64,000 nucleotides of DNA from Humidesulfovibrio mexicanus (GTDB taxonomy: Bacteria; Desulfobacterota; Desulfovibrionia; Desulfovibrionales; Desulfovibrionaceae). The stretch covers positions 397,167 through 461,166 of the forward strand of contig NZ_FZOC01000004.1 of the NCBI RefSeq assembly GCF_900188225.1, read 5' to 3'. Below the pieces are notes generated by a model. It ran no database searches, was not told the origin of the DNA, and saw nothing but the letters and a program-made list of their open reading frames with translations. Of the stretch, positions 59,575 to 64,000 are shown piece by piece (positions within the stretch are counted from its first letter, which is position 1; each line of letters opens with the position of its first letter). The translations under genes and the position numbers were made by a program.

Positions 59575-59720
59575 GGTGTCCCCGCGCATGTGTGGCCCTG
59601 GTGCCCGGTCTCCGCGTTCGGGACGCGGTGCTCTGGTGCCCCACCGAGGCAGCCCCATACTCGTTTAGCAGGTGAGCGCCGGGCACTCCTCTAGGCCAGC
59701 CAGGCCGTGTTCTCCCGTTC

Positions 59721-59749
59721 TTGATATCGCACAAACGATCGTCTAGAAA
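59721..59749 (+). promoter_or_regulatory. Promoter of the serine recombinase gene
   Basis: TTGATA (59721-59726) and TAGAAA (59744-59749) are 17 bases apart, ~30 bases before the recombinase start. The spacer contains a CGATCG palindrome. Confidence 0.5.
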
Positions 59750-59777
59750 TGCTGTCACCACGTAGGAGGTGTTCAGC

Positions 59778-60440
59778 ATGTGCAAGGTCTACGCGTACTT
59801 GAGGGTGTCCACGGACAGGCAGGACTTGGAGAACCAGCGGATGGAGATCACGGCTTACGCCGCACGGCAGGACCTGGTGGTGGACCAGTGGCTGGAGGTG
59901 GAGATCAGCAGCCGGAAGGACATCAGCCAGCGCCGGATCGTGGAGCTGCTGGACAGGCTCAAGCGTGGTGATGTGCTGGTGGTGTCCGAGGTCTCCCGGC
60001 TGGCCCGGTCCATGCGGGAGGTCCACAACATCATGGGGGACTTGGCCGCCAAGAAGGTGGAGGTCCACATCATCAAGCAGAACGTGGTGGCCCGTGGGGA
60101 AGGGGATATGACCACGGACATCCTGATCAACGCCTTCGCTATGGCTGCCCAGATGGAGCGGACCCTCATCAGCCAGAGGACGAAGAACGGCCTCGCCAGG
60201 GTGAAGGCCCAGGGGAAGAAGCTGGGCAACCCCAACCTGGAGCGCATCAACGCTGCCCGCCAGGAGAAGGCCGACCAGGGCGTGGAGCGCCTGCGGGCCA
60301 CCTTGGCCGCGTTCAAGGGTCAGGGCATGACCCAACGGCGCATGGTGGAGGAGCTTAACGGCCTGGGGATCAGGACGGCCCAGGGCTGTGCCTGGAGCCT
60401 GTGCGGCGTGCAGAGGGCCTTGAAACGCTTGGGGCTGTAG
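59778..60440 (+). CDS. Serine recombinase (resolvase/invertase family)
   Basis: This 220-residue recombinase starts at ATG 59778 behind AGGAGG. The catalytic Ser is in YAYLRVSTDRQDLENQ, the resolvase core includes GDVLVVSEVSRLARSM and EGDMTTDILINAFAMAAQMERTLISQRTK, and a C-terminal helix-turn-helix (TQRRMVEELNGLGIRTAQG) binds DNA. It is a small resolvase/invertase rather than a large serine integrase. It may invert or delete DNA within element B. No flanking inverted repeats large enough for an invertible cassette were found. Confidence 0.88.
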   Translation: MCKVYAYLRVSTDRQDLENQRMEITAYAARQDLVVDQWLEVEISSRKDISQRRIVELLDRLKRGDVLVVSEVSRLARSMREVHNIMGDLAAKKVEVHIIKQNVVARGEGDMTTDILINAFAMAAQMERTLISQRTKNGLARVKAQGKKLGNPNLERINAARQEKADQGVERLRATLAAFKGQGMTQRRMVEELNGLGIRTAQGCAWSLCGVQRALKRLGL

Positions 60441-61375
60441 TGCTGGGATGGCTTGGCCGGGAATTAGTGGTCCCTTCTTTAGGAGAATAGGCAGAGCCTA
60501 TGGGTTCGGTTGGGGATGATTGCCCCGCGCGATGCCTGTGGGGGTGTGCGCGTAAAACTCGCCAGGATGGCTTTTGGGGCGCCTTTGTCGCATTCTGGCC
60601 TCGTAGTGGCCATTGGGGTGCAAAATGCGCTACAGGGCCATTTGTGGCCATTTTGCGCGGCATCCTACTGCCCTGTCCTCCTGGTGGGGTGCTGGCCTCA
60701 CCCTGAAAGACCTCTCCACTTTTTGAGACCACCCTCCTTGACCTACTCCTCGTTTTGTGCAACGCGCGTGCGCGTAAGAAGAATACCTGTAGAGATTATA
60801 TAGGGTACGACACTACCCTGGTTGGTCTCCTTCTAGAACTCCTTCTAGGTTTCCTTGTTGAGAAACAGGTAGATAAACAGGAAGAGGAACACCTAGAGTA
60901 CTCCAATGGGGAGCGACTAGCTCACTTCCTGTGCCTTCTAGTACCCTAGTCGAGTCCATTGGTTGCCGGGCAGTTGGCCCCCCCGCCCCCAGGCACAGCC
61001 TCACTACCTCACCAGAGAGGCATGACCTGGCCTGTGAAGAGCAGCCTGGGGCCTGGTGGTGACGGGCGGCCCCTTGGTCATGGACCACCACCAGCCTGGT
61101 CCTCGCTTCCTCCCTGCCCAACTCCCTCCCCGTGTTCCAGCAGTGGGCAGCGGTATCCTCTGGACTTCACCCCGGATCGCCAAGGGGGAGGCCCAGAGGC
61201 TGTGCCGCTGGCCCCTGCTGTCGGAGGGGGAGGGTGGGGCCTTGGTCCGGGTTCGCCTGTCCACCCATCAATTCCTTTGCCCGGAGGGGGGAACAGGGTG
61301 GGTATCCCTGCCAGATCAACGGGGACAAGGTTCGACCACTAGATGTTGCTGTGTGTGTCCAACAAGTTGGAAAAA
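60441..61375. other. ~0.9-kb region without a supportable gene, containing repeats
   Basis: The region holds an inverted repeat GCAAAATG (60620-60627) / CATTTTGC (60649-60656) enclosing GGCC-ATTTGT-GGCC, a GTGGCCATT direct repeat (60607 and 60645), and a tandem CTCCTTCTAG (60827 and 60839). The sequence at 60770-60950 is AT-richer than its surroundings. ORFs here are short with no ribosome sites. It could be a recombination or origin region, or decayed sequence. Confidence 0.4.
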
Positions 61376-61404
61376 TTGACTATTGAGCGTGATCGTGGCA
61401 TACG
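61376..61404 (+). promoter_or_regulatory. Candidate promoter of the 110-residue ORF
   Basis: TTGACT (61376-61381) and CATACG (61399-61404) are 17 bases apart, 34 bases before the ORF start. The -10 is weak. Confidence 0.4.
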
Positions 61405-61437
61405 CTTGGGAAAACCCTTTCAGGAGGACCAAGCACC

Positions 61438-61770
61438 ATGACCATGTACAGCGCCCACGACCTGACCGAGACCCCCACCCCAGCCCTGTTCGGCTTCGAC
61501 CTGTTCCACCTGATCACCTTCCGGCTGTGGCCCCGTGCCCTGGACCTAGCCGTCCTGCCCCAGTGGTTCCTGGCCCTGGAGATCAACTTCTCCCGCCGGG
61601 GTAGGGTGGTCGCTGGTCGGGTGCTCGGTAGGGGCATCTACGGGGTGGCTCTCTCCAAGTGGCGGTGGGGCATGACCAGGGAGGAGGATGGCTCCCTGGC
61701 CCTCAACCTGGGGAACGTGGCGGTGGTGGTTGATCCCAAGCAGCGGAAGGAGGCCCCCCAGATCGTGTAG
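61438..61770 (+). CDS. Hypothetical protein of element B
   Basis: This 110-residue protein starts at ATG 61438, ten bases after AGGAGG (a second ATG follows at 61441 plus three). It has a Trp/Leu-rich first half (FGFDLFHLITFRLWPRALDLAVLPQWFLALEI) and a basic second half ending in VAVVVDPKQRKEAPQIV. The first half is not hydrophobic enough for a clear membrane helix. I recognise no family. The ribosome site and promoter-like sequence are the case for it being real. Confidence 0.55.
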   Translation: MTMYSAHDLTETPTPALFGFDLFHLITFRLWPRALDLAVLPQWFLALEINFSRRGRVVAGRVLGRGIYGVALSKWRWGMTREEDGSLALNLGNVAVVVDPKQRKEAPQIV

Positions 61771-62112
61771 CAGGGCCAACCGAGGGGACCAGGAAGCGGG
61801 CGGTGGGCGTGGGCTTGCCGCCCGTGTTGCGCCTGGGGTGGGGTTGGTGGACGCTCGGTGGACTTGATCTAGTGGGCGTGGTTGGGCCTGCCCCCTAGAC
61901 TGTAGGGGCTGCCCGGATAGTGTCCTGCCAGGGCAGGCCACAAGGGGCCGTACACTGTACGAACCCTGCCCGTCCGCCTTACAGCCCCAACGGTTCCAGC
62001 AAGCCATTTGAGCGCGTTTTGAGGGCCAGGATGATGTCTAGGTCATCCGGGCCACCTTCAAGGGCTTATACGCGATCCTCGCGAGACGGTTTTCCCCCAA
62101 ATGGGTGAGAAC
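61771..62112. other. Non-coding gap before the element B integrase
   Basis: About 340 bases between the hypothetical gene stop and the integrase stop (convergent). It is GC-rich at first and mixed later. I see no gene, terminator with T-run, or RNA. Confidence 0.4.
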
Positions 62113-63801
62113 CTATGGCCTTGGGACCAGATGTTCCAGGTCCAGCCCAGGGAAGCGCAGCTTCGCCATTTCCTCGGCCAGCACCTGGAGGCCCGTTCCC
62201 GACCCGTACTCCTCGCCCACGCCGGGAATGGCATGGCCCTGGATCAGGTCGCGGTATTCCTTGGCTACCCTGGAGTTACGGAAGCCGTCCTTAACCGTGT
62301 GCCGGAAAGAGTGGAACACCTTGCGCGGGTCCGTGATCCCGTTGTCCCTGGCGTAGCGGCCCCACCACTTGGACCAGCTCTCCGTGGGGCTGTCCTGTGC
62401 GGACTTGAGGGCAGGGAACAGCGGTCCACCGCCCGCCTTCCGCCGTTCCTCCAGGTAGTCCAGGAAGCCCAGCCGGACCAGTTCCGGGTGGATGGGGACG
62501 TTTCGCTTGGCGCTCTTGGTCTTGGTTCCGGCGGTGGTGAGGTCGAAGAACAGGACACCCCACTCCTCCCTGACATCCTCCACACGGAGCCTACCCAGTT
62601 CCTGGAGCCTCGCCCCAGTGAACAGGGCCAGGATGGGCAGCCACTTGGCCGCCTCCCCACCCCCGGCCTTGGGGCGCTGGCACTTGGTGTAGACTGGGAA
62701 GCGGAAGATCAGGTTGAGGTCATCGGTGGAGTAGGGGACGCGAGTCTTGGGCTGGGACTTGCTGCCGTCCACCTTGATCCCCGCTGCCGGGTTGGTCTCC
62801 ATGTAGCCATTCTTCTCGCCCCAGTTCATGACGGCCCCCACGGCCCCCAGAACCTTGTTGTTGACCGTCAGGGGGGACAGGCGTTCCAGCTCCGGGTGAT
62901 TCTCGGCCAGTTCCAGCAGCTCGGGGACCGTCAGCCCCCGGTACTTGTGCGGGAGCCGGATCACGGACGGGAGCTTGAGCATGGCGGCCTTGAAGTCTCG
63001 GACATGGGCCTTGGTGATGGAGGTCAGCGGCAAGTCTCCGTGCAACTCTATGAAGCGCCGGACGTACACCCCGAAATCTTTGAGCGTGGCCTCGGGCTTG
63101 CTGCGCTGCTTTTCTTCGACCCACTTGTCGAAGAGGCCGGACAAGGTCAGTCCCCCGTCCGGGGGGGCCGGACTTCTGCTCAAGGCGGGCTTGGCGGGGA
63201 GCGGGGGGACTGGCTCCGAGTAGTCCCCCCAGGTCCGCCGCTGCTCCTGGCGCAGGAAGGTGATCCTGGCCTTCAGCAGTTCACGGGCCAGGAGGGAGTA
63301 ATCCAGGGGGTGGGCCACCATGTCCAGGCCCTCGGCCTTCAGCAGCTCCTTGGCCTCCTGGAGGGCCATGCCGTAGTCATTGAGCGCCAGCCTCTCGGCT
63401 GCATCACTCTCCAGGTGTGCAAGGGTCTCCTCCCTGGCCTCCAGCGCCTCCTCGGTGGTGGGGCTGGTAGCCAGTGAGCGGAAGTCCTCGGCCCCTGCCA
63501 GAGCACTGTGGAGCCAGCGGAGGGCCAGCGCCTGGGCCTTGTCCTGGGTGAGCTGGGGCGTGGGCTGGGCTGCGGCTCCAGCGGCAAGGCGTTCCCGGAC
63601 TTGGGCGAACTCCTGGTCCAGGCGGTGGGCCTCGGCCCTGGCCTTGTCGCAGGCTTCCCGGTGGATGCTGGTTCCCAGGCTGTGGGTGAGGAACTTCCGC
63701 CCGTAGTGCTGCACCAGATCAAGGGGCACACGGCGGGTGTAGTGCCAGTTGGAAGTCCCCGGACGGCGGTGGACGCCAGGACATTTCGGCATGGTGTTCA
63801 T
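62113..63801 (-). CDS. Large tyrosine recombinase (integrase of element B)
   Basis: This integrase of ~562 residues has an N-terminal DUF6538-like part (CPGVHRRPGTSNWHYTRRVP), a long helical linker (~80-200), a core-binding domain (LTLSGLFDKWVEEKQRSKPEATLKDF) and a catalytic domain with LFTGARLQELGRL (Arg), HSFRHTVKDGFRN (HxxR) and QGHAIPGVGEEYGSG (His, Tyr). ATG 63801 is chosen; another in-frame ATG lies at 63822, and neither has a strong ribosome site. It lies ~95 bases from the tRNA-Ser 3' end, the element's attachment site. Confidence 0.88.
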   Translation of the reverse strand: MNTMPKCPGVHRRPGTSNWHYTRRVPLDLVQHYGRKFLTHSLGTSIHREACDKARAEAHRLDQEFAQVRERLAAGAAAQPTPQLTQDKAQALALRWLHSALAGAEDFRSLATSPTTEEALEAREETLAHLESDAAERLALNDYGMALQEAKELLKAEGLDMVAHPLDYSLLARELLKARITFLRQEQRRTWGDYSEPVPPLPAKPALSRSPAPPDGGLTLSGLFDKWVEEKQRSKPEATLKDFGVYVRRFIELHGDLPLTSITKAHVRDFKAAMLKLPSVIRLPHKYRGLTVPELLELAENHPELERLSPLTVNNKVLGAVGAVMNWGEKNGYMETNPAAGIKVDGSKSQPKTRVPYSTDDLNLIFRFPVYTKCQRPKAGGGEAAKWLPILALFTGARLQELGRLRVEDVREEWGVLFFDLTTAGTKTKSAKRNVPIHPELVRLGFLDYLEERRKAGGGPLFPALKSAQDSPTESWSKWWGRYARDNGITDPRKVFHSFRHTVKDGFRNSRVAKEYRDLIQGHAIPGVGEEYGSGTGLQVLAEEMAKLRFPGLDLEHLVPRP

Positions 63802-63895
63802 GACCCCGTGTATAGCAGCCATGTACAGCAGTCGGCAAGCCGGAAGCCCTTGGTGGGCAACAAGTAGATATGAAATCAGCGAGTTGGGTGTGTGA

Positions 63896-63989
63896 TGGCG
63901 GAGAGGGTGGGATTCGAACCCACGTACGGATTATGAGTCCGTAACCCGATTTCGAGTCGGGCGCGGTACGGCCACTTCGCTACCTCTCC
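63896..63989 (-). tRNA. tRNA-Ser(CGA)
   Basis: On the minus strand a full cloverleaf folds: acceptor GGAGAGG/CCTCTCC, anticodon arm CCCGA-CTCGAAA-TCGGG with anticodon CGA, a long variable arm typical of serine tRNA, T-arm GTGGG-TTCGAAT-CCCAC, and encoded CCA. It is the attachment target of both islands, whose repeats copy its 3' half. Confidence 0.95.
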
Positions 63990-64000
63990 GCGCTTGAGAA

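Larger units (their letters stand above)
53331..63935. mobile_element. Integrative element B (tRNA-Ser site, large tyrosine recombinase)
   Basis: About 10.6 kb between the tRNA-Ser fragment at 53331-53355 and the intact tRNA. It carries a tyrosine recombinase adjacent to the tRNA, a serine recombinase, a type II restriction-modification pair, a vsr remnant, DGQHR and zinc-finger genes, HNH, GrlR-like and DUF2188 genes. No replication or virion genes are recognisable. Because it lies between element A and the tRNA, it was most simply acquired after A. Confidence 0.75.

Noticed and set aside
60755..60949. 64-residue ORF in the repeat-bearing gap
   Set aside because: It has no ribosome site, and its sequence is shaped by tandem repeats.
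31156..63935. A complete prophage or conjugative element
   Set aside because: No capsid, portal, terminase large subunit, tail, lysis, relaxase or type IV secretion genes were found in either island.
1..64000. CRISPR array
   Set aside because: No regularly spaced repeats of CRISPR size were seen; the repeats present are short attachment, arm-type or iteron-like elements.

Overview
The window is a GC-rich chromosomal segment that most resembles a sulfate-reducing Desulfovibrio-type bacterium (Desulfovibrionaceae). The clues are a tetraheme-c3-like multiheme cytochrome encoded with a ferredoxin-type Fe-S protein and an NrfD-family membrane subunit, a tungsten-type aldehyde:ferredoxin oxidoreductase, paired Cache-domain chemoreceptors, and an aromatic amino acid supra-operon that starts with the archaeal-type enzymes (2-amino-3,7-dideoxyheptulosonate synthase and type II 3-dehydroquinate synthase). 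No database search was possible; names rest on motifs and family knowledge.

Core region (1-31,155). It opens with the end of an AICAR transformylase gene, an RNase II/R-family exonuclease and two low-GC accessory genes. A divergent pair follows: aor leftward, and an unknown gene plus cysQ rightward, sharing a palindromic overlapping promoter. Next come a leftward three-gene respiratory module (Fe-S protein, NrfD-like protein, 13-heme cytochrome), two closely related chemoreceptors and an EAL phosphodiesterase. The rightward operon ADTH synthase, DHQ synthase II, pheA, aroA, tyrA, trpE, trpG, trpD, trpC, trpF, trpB, trpA covers entry into the pathway and all three end branches. It is preceded by a transcription attenuator whose 31-residue leader peptide is packed with Phe, Tyr and Trp codons. 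A second terminator/antiterminator switch lies between tyrA and trpE. An MFS transporter faces the end of the operon.

Accessory region (31,156-63,989). Two integrative elements lie in tandem at the 3' end of a tRNA-Ser(CGA) gene (63,896-63,989, minus strand). Element A (about 31,156-53,135) carries a P4-type integrase with a set of GTGATACC arm-type repeats, a primase-polymerase/DUF3987 replication protein with iteron-like repeats, AlpA, ERCC4 and DUF5681 genes, a HipBA-like pair, and a type I restriction system with an extra DUF91-type nuclease and a YgjP-type metallopeptidase. It also carries the most interesting locus: a tightly coupled four-gene cassette at 40,160-44,956. Its products are a DEDD-exonuclease/DUF429/P-loop-kinase fusion, a PurZ-like adenylosuccinate synthetase that lacks the PurA catalytic Asp, a membrane-anchored dCTP-deaminase-fold protein that lacks the catalytic Glu, and a deoxynucleoside kinase. 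This looks like an undescribed nucleotide-based conflict or modification system.

Element B (about 53,331-63,935) carries a type II restriction-modification pair, a truncated vsr gene, DUF2188, GrlR-like and HNH genes, a DGQHR (DndB-like) protein with a zinc-finger partner, a serine recombinase and its own large tyrosine recombinase next to the tRNA. Neither element has recognisable virion structural or conjugation genes, so both look like satellite-type or defence islands.
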